A stretch of 64,000 nt of DNA from Variovorax dokdonensis (GCF_030316895.1 NZ_JASZYV010000001.1:1488001-1552000); one strand, 5' to 3'. Numbered from the stretch's first letter, positions 49,655 through 58,628 are shown. The notes: generated from the sequence alone by a model not told the origin. Program-made: numbers and translations.

Positions 49655-50641
49655 GTGACCGGCGACGGCGCCTGGGTGCCGATCCTGGTGCTGTGGTGCG
49701 CACTGTCGATCGATCGGCTGCTGGGTGAGCCGCCGGCTCGGCTGCATCCGGTCGTCTGGATGGGGCGTTACCTAAGTTGGGCGGGCCGCCGGATTGCGCC
49801 GGCCGACCACGCACCGCACGGCGGGCCGGCCACACGCTTCCTGGCGGGCGCATTGGCCTGGGCGGCGGGCGCCTGCATCGTGCTGTGGGTGGCCTGGGCA
49901 GGGCAACGCCTTCTGGAACCACTGACGCCATGGATCGCCGTGCCGCTTGCCGGCACACTGCTCAAGCCGATGCTGGCTTGGCGGATGCTTGCCAGCGAAG
50001 TGCAGGCCGTCGAACAAGGCTTGGCTGTTTCGCTCGACGTGGGTCGTGAGCGGCTGGGCCGCCTCGTCAGCCGCGACGTGAGCGGGCTGGACGAGCACGG
50101 CGTGCGAGAAAGCGCCATCGAATCGCTGGCAGAAAACTTGAGCGATTCGGTGGTGGCGCCGCTGTTCTGGTTCGTGCTGGCGGGCCTGCCCGGCGCCGCG
50201 TTGTACCGCTTCGCCAACACGGCCGATGCGATGTGGGGCTACCGGGGTGCGCGCGGCGGCCGGAACTGGGAATGGGCCGGCAAATTCGCGGCGAGGGCGG
50301 ACGACGTGCTGTCGTGGGTGCCCGCGCGTGTCACCGCGCTGTTGCTGGCACTGGCCGACCGCAGGTGGATCATCGGCCTGCATTCGCAGGCCCGGCGCAC
50401 GCCATCGCCCAACGGAGGCTGGCCCATGGCCGCGATGGCCATGTTGCTGGGCGTTCGGTTGGGCAAACCGGGCGTCTACCTGCTCAATGAAAGCGGCCGA
50501 CTGCCGGCCAAGGCCGACACGACGCGCGCCCTGCGCCTTGCCGGCGTGGCCGTCGTGCTGAGTGCGCTGGCTGGCAGCCTCGCGTTGTGGGCGTCGGATG
50601 CAACGACGGACGCGGCGATGACGCTGCCGATGCCGCGATGA
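49655..50641 (+). CDS. cbiB: Adenosylcobinamide-phosphate synthase (CbiB/CobD)
   Basis: A 328-residue membrane enzyme that joins the aminopropanol linker to adenosylcobyric acid. Family motifs are DRLLGEPPARLHPVVWMGR near the N-terminus, RESAIESLAENLSDSVVAPLFW, and the Tyr/Asn region YRFANTADAMWGYR. About five membrane segments are seen. The GTG at 49655 lies just past the cobO stop behind GAGG; a longer reading overlaps cobO. The following gene starts in its stop codon. Confidence 0.93.
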   Translation: MTGDGAWVPILVLWCALSIDRLLGEPPARLHPVVWMGRYLSWAGRRIAPADHAPHGGPATRFLAGALAWAAGACIVLWVAWAGQRLLEPLTPWIAVPLAGTLLKPMLAWRMLASEVQAVEQGLAVSLDVGRERLGRLVSRDVSGLDEHGVRESAIESLAENLSDSVVAPLFWFVLAGLPGAALYRFANTADAMWGYRGARGGRNWEWAGKFAARADDVLSWVPARVTALLLALADRRWIIGLHSQARRTPSPNGGWPMAAMAMLLGVRLGKPGVYLLNESGRLPAKADTTRALRLAGVAVVLSALAGSLALWASDATTDAAMTLPMPR

Positions 50642-51639
50642 TGTCGCCCGCTCCCGTGCATGGCGGGCCGGACGCGCTGGGCGTTCCGCTGCACGACTTT
50701 TCGACCAACGCCAATGCCTGTGGGCCGTGCCCGGATGCGCTGGCGGCGGTCGCCGCGGCGGATTCGACGCGCTACCCGGATCCGAGTTACCGGGATCTGC
50801 GAGCGCGTCTTGCCGACTTTCACGGCGTCGAAGCGGAGCGAGTTCACCTGGCCGCCAGCGCGAGCGAATTCATCTCGCGCATCAGCGCGGCCGTCGCCAT
50901 TCTCGGCGGCCGTGGCGTGGCGGTGCCGAAGCCCGGCTACGGCGACTACGCCCGCGCCGCGCAAGCGCACGGGCTGCCGCTGGTCGAGCCTGAGCAGGCG
51001 GATCTGGTTTGGGTCTGCGATCCGTCGAGCCCCACGGGGCAGGCTGCGCCCGTGCCTCATGCGGCGATGACATCGGCGCTGGCGGTGGTGATCGACCGCG
51101 CTTACACGCCCTTGCAGCTGCAGGGTGCGCCGGCCGATGTCCCCGAAGCCTGGGCGCTTTGGACGCCCAACAAGGCCCTGGGCCTGACTGGCGTTCGCGG
51201 GGCGTATGCAATCGCGCCTTCGCGCCAGCAGGGCATCGGCAGAAGCAGCGGTCTGGCCGATCGGATCGAGGCCCTCCAGCCGTCGTGGCCGGTGGGCGCG
51301 CATGGCGTGGCGCTGCTGCAAAGCTGGGCGACGGCCGCCACGCAGCAATGGGTGGCGCGCAGCCATGAGCGGTTGCGGGAATGGAAGAGCCGGCAGATCC
51401 AATGCCTCGAAGCCATGGGCTGGCATTGCCTGCCCAGCACCACCAGCTTTTTCTGCGCCCGGCCGCCGCCGGATCGGATCGGGGGTGACCTGATCGACCT
51501 GGTGGTTCATCTGCGTCATGCGCATGGCATCAAGCTGCGCCACACCACGACGATGGGCCTGCCGGGCTTTGCGCGCCTGAACGTGATGCCGCCCGAGTCC
51601 CAGGACGCGCTGCGGTCGGCCCTCGTGCATTGGCGCTAG
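50638..51639 (+). CDS. cobC: Threonine-phosphate decarboxylase-like aminotransferase (CobC)
   Basis: A 333-residue PLP enzyme of fold type I. The opening HDFSTNANACGPCPDAL and the DPSSPTG loop (128-134) place it with CobC/CobD, which supply the aminopropanol arm of B12. Lys179 in WTPNKALGLTGVRGAY is the Schiff-base lysine. It is shorter in some loops than histidinol-phosphate aminotransferase relatives. The ATG overlaps the cbiB stop. It is the last B12 gene before the inserted segment. Confidence 0.88.
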   Translation: MMSPAPVHGGPDALGVPLHDFSTNANACGPCPDALAAVAAADSTRYPDPSYRDLRARLADFHGVEAERVHLAASASEFISRISAAVAILGGRGVAVPKPGYGDYARAAQAHGLPLVEPEQADLVWVCDPSSPTGQAAPVPHAAMTSALAVVIDRAYTPLQLQGAPADVPEAWALWTPNKALGLTGVRGAYAIAPSRQQGIGRSSGLADRIEALQPSWPVGAHGVALLQSWATAATQQWVARSHERLREWKSRQIQCLEAMGWHCLPSTTSFFCARPPPDRIGGDLIDLVVHLRHAHGIKLRHTTTMGLPGFARLNVMPPESQDALRSALVHWR

Positions 51640-51717
51640 TCCGTTTGCCGGGTTGCCGGGAGCGTCGTTGGAGGATTAATGTGCGTCGCCCGCTCATGCC
51701 GGGCGGAGGAGACCGAC

Positions 51718-54615
51718 ATGCTGCTGGTCAAGGGCGACGACAACGCGCAGGTCAAGGCACTCAAGGCCAGGCTGGCCAAGGAACTGGGGAGCGAGGCGGC
51801 GGTGTTTCCGGGCCTCGCCACCGGCAGTGACTTCGACGCTGACACGGAGGCGGCGGCACGCCGCTGGCAGGCCGGCGTGGGCATTCTGGCCGACGGCATC
51901 GTCGGTCCGTATTGCCAGGTGCTGCTGGGCCTGCAGGCACCGCAGCCGCTGGAGCTCTCGCTGGACCTTGCGTCCGTGCGCAGGTTGTTCCCGGCGACCA
52001 AGCCTTCGAACATTGCGCGCTACCTGCCCTATGTGTGTGCGTCGCTGGCCGAAGCAGGATTGACCGATCGATCCATGATCCTGGCCGCGCTGGGCACCAT
52101 CCGCGCCGAGAGCGAAGGCTTTCTGCCCATCTCCGAATACCCGTCGCAGTTCAACACGAAGCCGGGCCTGCCGCCCTTCAGCGCGTACGACGGGCGCCTG
52201 GGCAACGACGCGCCAGGCGACGGTGCGCGCTACCGGGGCCGCGGCTTCGTGCAGTTGACCGGCAAGGCCAACTACAGGACCTACTCGCAGCGCCTGGGCA
52301 TCGACCTGGTGGGTAACCCCGACTGGGCCAACGCGCCGGAGATCGCCTCAATGCTGCTCGTCAGCTTTCTGGCCGACCGCGTCGACGCCATGCGCAAGGC
52401 GCTCGCGGCCAGCAACTACGCAGCGGCGCGCAAGCTGGTCAACGGCGGCTCGCACGGGCTGGACCGCTTTCGCAGCGTGTTCGAGATCGCCAGCACCGTC
52501 TGGCCGGTGGTGGCGGTGCCGACCTTGGTGGCTTCTACCGGCGCGCGCATCAGCGCCAAGGGAAGGCGCGGCAAGGCGGTGGCGCCCGCGGTGCAGGCAG
52601 TCAGCGCGATGCCGGTCAAGGCGGCCCGCACGCTCGACGTGCGCAAGGATCCCACCGACCTGCGCGACCGGCCTTACCTGCCGCCACCCCTGACCTTGCC
52701 AGACGAATGCCCATCGCAGGAGAAGGTGGGCGAGTACCTCTCGATCTACACCCGGGCCAAGCTGATCCTCGACCAGGGGCAGGAGGGCGCCTGCACCGGC
52801 TTCGGGCTGGCCTGTGTCGTGAACTACGCGCGCTGGCGCAAGGCCGATTGCCCGGCCAAGCTGGAATCGGTGAGCCCGCGCATGCTCTACAACTTTGCGC
52901 GCCGCTACGACGAGTACGCCGGCGAGGACTACGACGGCTCGAGTTGCAGGGGCGCGCTCAAGGGCTGGTTCCACCATGGCGTCTGCCTGGAAAACGATTG
53001 GCCGTACGACGCTGGCGGCGTCAGCCGGCCGCGCTACGGCTATGCGCAGCGCGCTGCCGACCTGACGCTGGGGGTTTATTTCCGCGTCGACATCCAGTCG
53101 ATCACGGACCTGCAGGCTGCCATCCATCAGGTCGGCGCGGTGTATGTGTCGGCCTTCACCCATGAGGGTTGGCAGAACGTCAGACCGACGCGCTCGGCCA
53201 AGCTCACGCACGAGACGCTGCCGCGCATCGACTTCGACGGCCGGGCCTCCAAGACCGGCGGGCATGCGTTCGCGCTGGTGGGCTTCAACACCCATGGCTT
53301 CGTCATCCAGAACTCCTGGGGACCGGACTGGGGTGCCGGCGGCTTCGCGCTGTTGCACTATGAAGACTGGCTGGCCAACGCGATGGATGCGTGGGTGGCG
53401 TCGCTGGGCGTGCGAGGCGTGGTGGTCGGGCGCCTGTCGAGCCGCACCGTCGCAGTCAACGATCGCAGCGCTGCCGCGCCTGCCAGCGCCTGGGACGAAG
53501 CGCGGGCCTACGAACACAGCATCGTTCTCGGCAACGATGGCCGAGTGCAGAAGTACCTGACGCAGGACGAGTTGAGCCGCGCCTTGCTGTTCCAGGCCTG
53601 CGGCTTGCCAGATCAGTGGTTCCGCGATCCGATGTCGCCCAAGTCGCCGGACGGAAAGAGGCGGCTGGTGATCTATGCCCACGGCGGACTCAACAGCGAG
53701 GCCGACGCGATCATGCGCGCCCGCGTCATGGGGCGCTACTTCATCGGCAACGGCTGCTACCCGCTCTTCCTCGTGTGGAAGACGGGGCTGCTGGAGTCCA
53801 TCGGCGACATCATCGGGGATGCGTTCCGGCGCGAACCCGCGCGCGCGGGAGGGCTGCGTGACAGCCTCATCGAAGCGACCGACGCGATGGTGGAAAAGAC
53901 CATCGGCCGTCCCTTGGCCCGCCCGCTGTGGAGCGAGATGAAGGAGAACGCCGACTTCGCCTGCAACCCCACGCGCGGCTGCGACCTGCTCGTCACCGCG
54001 CTGCAGAACCTTTGCCGCACGTGGGGTGACGAGTTGGAGATCCACCTGGTGGGGCATTCGGCGGGATCCATCATCCTGGGCCACATGCTCCAGGTGCTGA
54101 CGCAGCGCGGGCTGTCGCAGCGCATCGCGTCGATCCACCTCTATGCGCCGGCCTGCACCGTGCAGTTTGCCAATCGCTACTACGCGCCGCACCAGGAACT
54201 GATGAAGCGGCTTTACCTCAACATCCTCTCGGAGAAGAACGAGCGCGACGACAGCGTGGCGGCCATCTACCGCAAGTCGCTGCTGTACCTGGTGTCGAAC
54301 GCGCTGGAGCCGGATGTCCGTACGCCGCTGCTTGGGATGGCCAACGTGCTCGATCCCGCCTATGCCGCGTGGGATGGATCGTCCGCCACCGGCGAGGCGC
54401 TGGGCAACTGGCGCAATGCCTTCGCCGTGGCGGGACTGGGCGACCGGACGCGCCTGCTGGAGGCCGACCGGGTCCGCGTGGCCGAGCCCGACCAGTTCAT
54501 CCGCGCCAGCCACGGATGCTTCGACAACGACATCGACACCATTGCCGGCACGCTGGCCCTCATCACCAAGCAGCCCGCGCTGACGCTGCCGGTGACGGAC
54601 CTGCGCGGCTTTTGA
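51718..54615 (+). CDS. Multidomain hydrolase: PG-binding, GH19-like, papain-like protease and alpha/beta-hydrolase
   Basis: The protein is 965 residues from the ATG at 51718 (AGGAG 6 nt before); an ATG at 51679 adds 13. Four parts are seen. First, residues 1-75 are a peptidoglycan-binding repeat (VKGDDNAQVKALKARL). Second, about 85-260 is a GH19/lysozyme-like domain with IRAESEGF (Glu131) and GARYRGRGFVQLTGKANY. Third, about 305-580 is a C1 papain-like protease with Gln353 and Cys359 in LDQGQEGACTG, His516 in GGHAFALVGF and Asn532 in IQNSWGPDWG. Fourth, about 645-965 is an alpha/beta-hydrolase with YAHGGLNSEAD and Ser781 in LVGHSAGS. There is no signal peptide or membrane segment. The role is unknown; wall degradation or a secreted effector is inference. 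Confidence 0.85.
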   Translation: MLLVKGDDNAQVKALKARLAKELGSEAAVFPGLATGSDFDADTEAAARRWQAGVGILADGIVGPYCQVLLGLQAPQPLELSLDLASVRRLFPATKPSNIARYLPYVCASLAEAGLTDRSMILAALGTIRAESEGFLPISEYPSQFNTKPGLPPFSAYDGRLGNDAPGDGARYRGRGFVQLTGKANYRTYSQRLGIDLVGNPDWANAPEIASMLLVSFLADRVDAMRKALAASNYAAARKLVNGGSHGLDRFRSVFEIASTVWPVVAVPTLVASTGARISAKGRRGKAVAPAVQAVSAMPVKAARTLDVRKDPTDLRDRPYLPPPLTLPDECPSQEKVGEYLSIYTRAKLILDQGQEGACTGFGLACVVNYARWRKADCPAKLESVSPRMLYNFARRYDEYAGEDYDGSSCRGALKGWFHHGVCLENDWPYDAGGVSRPRYGYAQRAADLTLGVYFRVDIQSITDLQAAIHQVGAVYVSAFTHEGWQNVRPTRSAKLTHETLPRIDFDGRASKTGGHAFALVGFNTHGFVIQNSWGPDWGAGGFALLHYEDWLANAMDAWVASLGVRGVVVGRLSSRTVAVNDRSAAAPASAWDEARAYEHSIVLGNDGRVQKYLTQDELSRALLFQACGLPDQWFRDPMSPKSPDGKRRLVIYAHGGLNSEADAIMRARVMGRYFIGNGCYPLFLVWKTGLLESIGDIIGDAFRREPARAGGLRDSLIEATDAMVEKTIGRPLARPLWSEMKENADFACNPTRGCDLLVTALQNLCRTWGDELEIHLVGHSAGSIILGHMLQVLTQRGLSQRIASIHLYAPACTVQFANRYYAPHQELMKRLYLNILSEKNERDDSVAAIYRKSLLYLVSNALEPDVRTPLLGMANVLDPAYAAWDGSSATGEALGNWRNAFAVAGLGDRTRLLEADRVRVAEPDQFIRASHGCFDNDIDTIAGTLALITKQPALTLPVTDLRGF

Positions 54616-54628
54616 GCGGCAACGGGCG

Positions 54629-54868
54629 CTAGTGGACCTCGCGCGTGTCGCGCACGAGGAGATCGACCAGGCGACGGGCCAGCGGGGCCACCACCAGCAC
54701 CACCGGGAACGCGATGGACCACGCGGTCGCCCACGACGTGCCCCAGGTGGGCAGAAAGTTTTCGGCCGCGCCGATCACGCGATAGGTGGAAACGCCGGAG
54801 ACCAGCAGCGACATCAGGCCGGACAGGATGAAGCCGAAGAGCATCGGCGCGTATTTCTTGGGAATCAT
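54629..54868 (-). CDS. DUF2798-like two-helix membrane protein
   Basis: A 79-residue protein with two hydrophobic helices (about 7-32 and 45-65) and the family-like opening KKYAPMLFGFILSGLMSLLVSGVST. The tail RRLVDLLVRDTREVH is charged. It is convergent with the large hydrolase gene, 13 nt apart. DUF2798 proteins have no known function. A role as a partner or protector of the hydrolase is possible only by position; the opposite strand argues against co-expression. Confidence 0.75.
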   Translation of the reverse strand: MIPKKYAPMLFGFILSGLMSLLVSGVSTYRVIGAAENFLPTWGTSWATAWSIAFPVVLVVAPLARRLVDLLVRDTREVH

Positions 54869-55013
54869 GGATCGAATTCTGGGTGACTCGCCTTAGCAAG
54901 CAAGCGCCGCGCCAAGGCGCTCCAGGCTTTGGCGACATGACAACTGAACATCCGGGCGGTCTTGATGTCGCACGGAACGAAGGCCTATGCGGCGCTTGGG
55001 GGAATGCATGCCG

Positions 55014-55505
55014 TTACCGAGCCATCCAGGCGACGGCGGCGGCACTGACGAAAAGGCCCAGGCCGAAGACGGCGTGGTTGGCCAGGCTTCTGAGGCAGGC
55101 GAGCATGGGCGTCGGCGTGCGGGACGCCGCAAAGCCGGCACCCATCGCCGGTTGCATGACGAACAGTGGCGCAATGACGGTCGCGATGCCAAAGACCAGG
55201 GCCGGCAACACGGTCGGGCGATCGAGCCAGGAAGGGCCGACGATGCCGACCAGCAGCCCGGCGTAGGCGACGCCGGTGGCGTAGTGAACGAGCCAGCCCA
55301 GCGCCATTTCCCCGGCGATGGGCGGGGCCTTGCCGATGGCGTCATGCGCGAAGCGCCCCTGCCGGAAGTGGCCGACCCAGCGGCCGATGAGTGCAAAGCT
55401 GCCGGTGGGCACGCCGGCGCGTTGGAGCAGCAACAGCCAGAGGTCCATGAGCGCGGTGGCTCCGAGCCCGACGGCCAGCGTGGTTGCGATGTCGGCGAAT
55501 TGCAT
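55014..55505 (-). CDS. DUF2938-family membrane protein
   Basis: A 163-residue protein with four membrane segments. It fits the DUF2938 pattern: GWLVHYATGVAYAGLLVG in the second segment, then MQPAMGAGFAASRTPTPM and a final hydrophobic helix. The function is unknown. The ATG at 55505 is preferred to a longer reading that crosses the promoter. A MerR-type promoter with a 19-bp spacer drives it, facing the divergent MerR gene, so it is probably that regulator's target. Confidence 0.85.
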   Translation of the reverse strand: MQFADIATTLAVGLGATALMDLWLLLLQRAGVPTGSFALIGRWVGHFRQGRFAHDAIGKAPPIAGEMALGWLVHYATGVAYAGLLVGIVGPSWLDRPTVLPALVFGIATVIAPLFVMQPAMGAGFAASRTPTPMLACLRSLANHAVFGLGLFVSAAAVAWMAR

Positions 55506-55547
55506 GGTGTTGGTTCCTTCCGGTTGACGGGTGCGTGTCGTGGCATC

Positions 55548-55578
55548 ACTATGCAAGTTCAAGTCAACTTGAAGTCAA
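55548..55578 (-). promoter_or_regulatory. MerR-type promoter with 19-bp spacer and central dyad
   Basis: On the minus strand TTGACT (55578-55573) and CATAGT (55553-55548) are 19 bp apart, the unusually long spacing that MerR-family activators correct by twisting DNA. The dyad TTCAAGTTGACTTGAA (55573-55558) lies in the spacer. It points at the DUF2938 gene, with the MerR gene divergent. Confidence 0.75.
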
Positions 55579-55585
55579 GTCACCA

Positions 55586-56023
55586 ATGGATTCGCCGATG
55601 GACATTTCCGAAGTCGCCCGTCGTTCGGGCGTGCCTGCGTCGACGCTGCGCTACTACGGCGAAAAGGGGCTCATCTCGCCGCTGGGCGAGCAGGGCGCGC
55701 GCCGACGCTACGCGCCGGAGGTGCTGGATCAATTGGCACTCATTGCCCTGGGGCAGGCAGCAGGCTTCGCTCTCGACGAGATCCGCTCGATGTTCCTGCC
55801 CAATGGCGAGCCAGACATCGACCGCCGGCTACTGGCCACCAAGGCCGACGAGATCGACCGCACTGTTGCGCGGCTGCGCGCGATGAGCCGCAGCCTGAAG
55901 CATGCCGCGGTGTGTCCGGCGCCTCGCCACGCTGAATGCCCGTCGTTCCAGAAACTGCTGAAGGCAGCGGCGTCGGACGCGAAGGCGTCGCGGCCTGGCC
56001 GCAATGCGCTGTCGCGTACCTGA
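55586..56023 (+). CDS. MerR-family transcriptional regulator
   Basis: The protein is 145 residues from the ATG at 55586; an ATG at 55598 would give 141. The N-terminal winged helix is typical: DISEVARRSGVPASTLRYYGEKGLI. A dimerisation helix follows (ADEIDRTVARLRAMSRSLKHAAVC). The C-terminal part has two Cys (in AAVCPAPRHAECPSF), spaced nine apart with an intervening His, which could bind a metal or sense oxidation. It lies 8 nt from its own operator dyad. cobQ starts 56 nt after its stop. Confidence 0.9.
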   Translation: MDSPMDISEVARRSGVPASTLRYYGEKGLISPLGEQGARRRYAPEVLDQLALIALGQAAGFALDEIRSMFLPNGEPDIDRRLLATKADEIDRTVARLRAMSRSLKHAAVCPAPRHAECPSFQKLLKAAASDAKASRPGRNALSRT

Positions 56024-56079
56024 GTGCTTCCCGGTCCGCCTTCGTCGCCGGCGCCATCGACCTGGGCGACACTTCCACC

Positions 56080-57555
56080 ATGAATTCCCGATGCGTGATG
56101 GTCCTGGGCACGACCAGTGGTGCCGGCAAGAGCTGGCTGGCGACGGCCCTTTGCCGCTGGTATGCGCGGCAAGGACTGAAGGTGGCGCCCTTCAAGGCGC
56201 AGAACATGAGCAACAACGCGCGCGTGGTCGAAGGCGGGGAGATCGGCAGCGCGCAGTACTTCCAGGCGCTGGCCGCACATTGCGAACCCGACGTGCGGAT
56301 GAATCCGCTCCTGCTCAAGCCCGAGGCGGACACCCGCAGCCAGGTGGTGTTGCTCGGCCGGGTTGACACCGCCCTGGCCGACGTGCCCTGGCGCGAGCGT
56401 GGCCCGCTGGTGTGGCCGGCCATCTCGCAATCGCTCGACGCACTGCGCGCCGAAAACGACGTGGTGGTGATGGAAGGGGCGGGCTCGCCGGCAGAGATCA
56501 ACCTGATGGCCAGCGACATCGTCAACCTTCGCGTGGCACGCCATGCCGATGCGCGCAGCCTGCTGGTGACGGACATCGATCGCGGCGGTGCCTTCGCGCA
56601 TCTCTACGGCACCTGGGCGCTGTTGCCCGAGGCCGACCGGGCGCGGCTTTCGGGTTTCGTGCTCAACCGGTTCCGGGGCGATGCATCGCTGCTCGCGCCG
56701 GCGCCGCAGGACCTGCAGCGCCTGACCGGCGTGCCCACCGTGGCCACGCTGCCGATGTGGTGGCAGCACGGCCTGCCTGAAGAAGACGGCCTGTATGACG
56801 AAGGTCGGTTTGCCGGCGAGTCACGCGCAAGCGGCGACACGATGCAGATCGCGGTCATTGCCTATCCGCGCATCAGCAATCTCGACGAGTTCCAGCCATT
56901 GCGCCGGCTGCCCGGCGTGCGGCTGCGCTGGGCGCGCTCGCCGGCCGACGTGGAAGGCGCGCACACCATCATCCTGCCCGGCTCCAAGGCCACGAGTGCC
57001 GACCTGGCCTGGCTGCGTGCGCAGGGCCTGGATGCCGCCATCGTCGCGCATGCGCGGGCAGGGCGGCGGGTGCTCGGCATCTGCGGCGGGCTGCAGATGC
57101 TGGGCGAGGCGCTCGTCGATCCTCATGGCATCGACGGCAATGCGGCCGGCCTCGGCCTGCTGCCGCTGGTGACGGTGTTCGAGCCGGACAAGACGGTGCG
57201 CCGCCGCCGGGCGCGCTTTGCCGACACGATGTCAGGATCCTGGGCCGCGCTGGCGGGTGTCGAGGTGGCAGGCTACGAGATCCACCATGGGCAGACCGCG
57301 CCGCATCCCTCGCTGGTGGCGGCGGGCGACGTGCCCAGCGTGGTGCTGCCCGATGGCCTGGGTTGGCAGAACGCGCAAGGCAACGTACTGGGCTGCTACC
57401 TGCATGGCCTGTTCGAGGACGACCGCGCATTGCGCGCCCTGTTCGGCGAAGGCGTCGCCACGCTCGACAGCGTGTTCGACGGCCTGGCCGACTATGTGGA
57501 CCGATACTTCGAGCCCGGCGTTCTGGCCGGACTCATCTCGCCAACGAAAACATGA
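56080..57555 (+). CDS. cobQ: Cobyric acid synthase
   Basis: A 491-residue glutamine-dependent amidotransferase that amidates four carboxyls of adenosylcobyrinic diamide. The N-terminal dethiobiotin-synthetase-like domain has GTTSGAGKS at 10-18, FKAQNMSNNA and VVVMEGAGSPAEINL. The C-terminal class I glutaminase has Cys335 in LGICGGLQMLG and the His/Glu region GYEIHHGQT with later HGLFED. The ATG at 56080 begins MNSRCVMVLG. It restarts the B12 locus after the inserted genes. Confidence 0.95.
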   Translation: MNSRCVMVLGTTSGAGKSWLATALCRWYARQGLKVAPFKAQNMSNNARVVEGGEIGSAQYFQALAAHCEPDVRMNPLLLKPEADTRSQVVLLGRVDTALADVPWRERGPLVWPAISQSLDALRAENDVVVMEGAGSPAEINLMASDIVNLRVARHADARSLLVTDIDRGGAFAHLYGTWALLPEADRARLSGFVLNRFRGDASLLAPAPQDLQRLTGVPTVATLPMWWQHGLPEEDGLYDEGRFAGESRASGDTMQIAVIAYPRISNLDEFQPLRRLPGVRLRWARSPADVEGAHTIILPGSKATSADLAWLRAQGLDAAIVAHARAGRRVLGICGGLQMLGEALVDPHGIDGNAAGLGLLPLVTVFEPDKTVRRRRARFADTMSGSWAALAGVEVAGYEIHHGQTAPHPSLVAAGDVPSVVLPDGLGWQNAQGNVLGCYLHGLFEDDRALRALFGEGVATLDSVFDGLADYVDRYFEPGVLAGLISPTKT

Positions 57556-58628
57556 ACAACATCGACGCCGCCGGCTCGGCGCATTCCGACATTCGCGACC
57601 TGCGCGATGCCGCCTTCACCGCCGAAGTGCTGCGTCTTCTGGACAACAAGACCAAGCCGGTCGGTGCGTTGGGCCGGCTGGAGGCCCTGGCCTTGCGCAT
57701 CGCGCAGGTGCTGGGCGATGCGCAACCCGTGCTGCGCGAGCCGCAGATGCTGGTCTGCGCGGGCGACCACGGCCTGGCCGGACGTGGCGTGTCGGCCTAT
57801 CCAGCCGACGTCACCTGGCAGATGGTGCACAACTTTCTTTCAGGCGGAGCGGCGGTGAGCGTGCTCGCGCGGCAGCACGCGCTGGCGCTGACCGTGGTGG
57901 ATTGCGGGGTGCGTCGCGAGTTCGAACCGCAGCCCGGCTTGCTGGTGCGCCGGATCGCGCCGGGCACCGCCGACGCCCTGGTGCAAGGCGCCATGACGCC
58001 CGAGCAATGCGCTCAGGCCATCGCCAATGGCCGCGAGATCGTGCGCGGCCTGCCTGGCAATGCCTTGCTGCTGGGCGAGATGGGCATCGGCAACAGCTCG
58101 TCGGCCGCGCTGCTTCTCGCGCGGCTGGGCGGGCTGGATCTGGCGCAGTGCGTCGGCCCCGGTACGGGCCTGGACGCGACGGGCCTTCGGCACAAGCGCG
58201 AAGTGTTGTCCGAGGTTCTGGCGCGCCACGAGCAGGCACGCAGTCCGCTCGATGCGCTGGCTGCCCTGGGCGGATTCGAGATCGCCACCCTGGTCGGCGC
58301 CGTGCTCGAGGCTGCGAGCCAACGGCGCGTGATCGTGGTCGATGGCTTCATCACTGGCGCCGCGGTGCTGGTGGCGCATGCGCTGCAGCCCTGGGTCACG
58401 CAGCGCTGCGTGGCCTCGCACGAGTCCGCCGAGCCGGGCCATGCGCTGCTGTTGCATCAACTTGGCCTTTCGCCGCTTCTGCGGCTGGACCTCCGGCTGG
58501 GCGAAGGTTCGGGCGCCGCGCTGGCCTGGCCCCTGCTGGTGTCGGCCTGCGCCATCCTGCGCGAGATGGCCAGCTTCGATTCGGCGGGCGTCTCGCGCCA
58601 GTCCGAAGCCGGCGGAGGTACGGCGTGA
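57552..58628 (+). CDS. cobT: Nicotinate-nucleotide-dimethylbenzimidazole phosphoribosyltransferase
   Basis: A 358-residue enzyme that makes alpha-ribazole phosphate, the lower ligand precursor. Family motifs are LDNKTKPVGALGRLEALA, VCAGDHGLAGRGVSAYP, LLGEMGIGNSSSAALL, and the C-terminal LRLGEGSGAALAWPLL with the catalytic Glu. The ATG overlaps the cobQ stop as ATGA. Confidence 0.96.
   Translation: MNNIDAAGSAHSDIRDLRDAAFTAEVLRLLDNKTKPVGALGRLEALALRIAQVLGDAQPVLREPQMLVCAGDHGLAGRGVSAYPADVTWQMVHNFLSGGAAVSVLARQHALALTVVDCGVRREFEPQPGLLVRRIAPGTADALVQGAMTPEQCAQAIANGREIVRGLPGNALLLGEMGIGNSSSAALLLARLGGLDLAQCVGPGTGLDATGLRHKREVLSEVLARHEQARSPLDALAALGGFEIATLVGAVLEAASQRRVIVVDGFITGAAVLVAHALQPWVTQRCVASHESAEPGHALLLHQLGLSPLLRLDLRLGEGSGAALAWPLLVSACAILREMASFDSAGVSRQSEAGGGTA

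Noticed and set aside
54629..54868. DUF2798 protein as an immunity protein for the large hydrolase
   Set aside because: It is on the opposite strand, convergent, and belongs to a widespread family not tied to toxins. Position alone is not enough for the claim.
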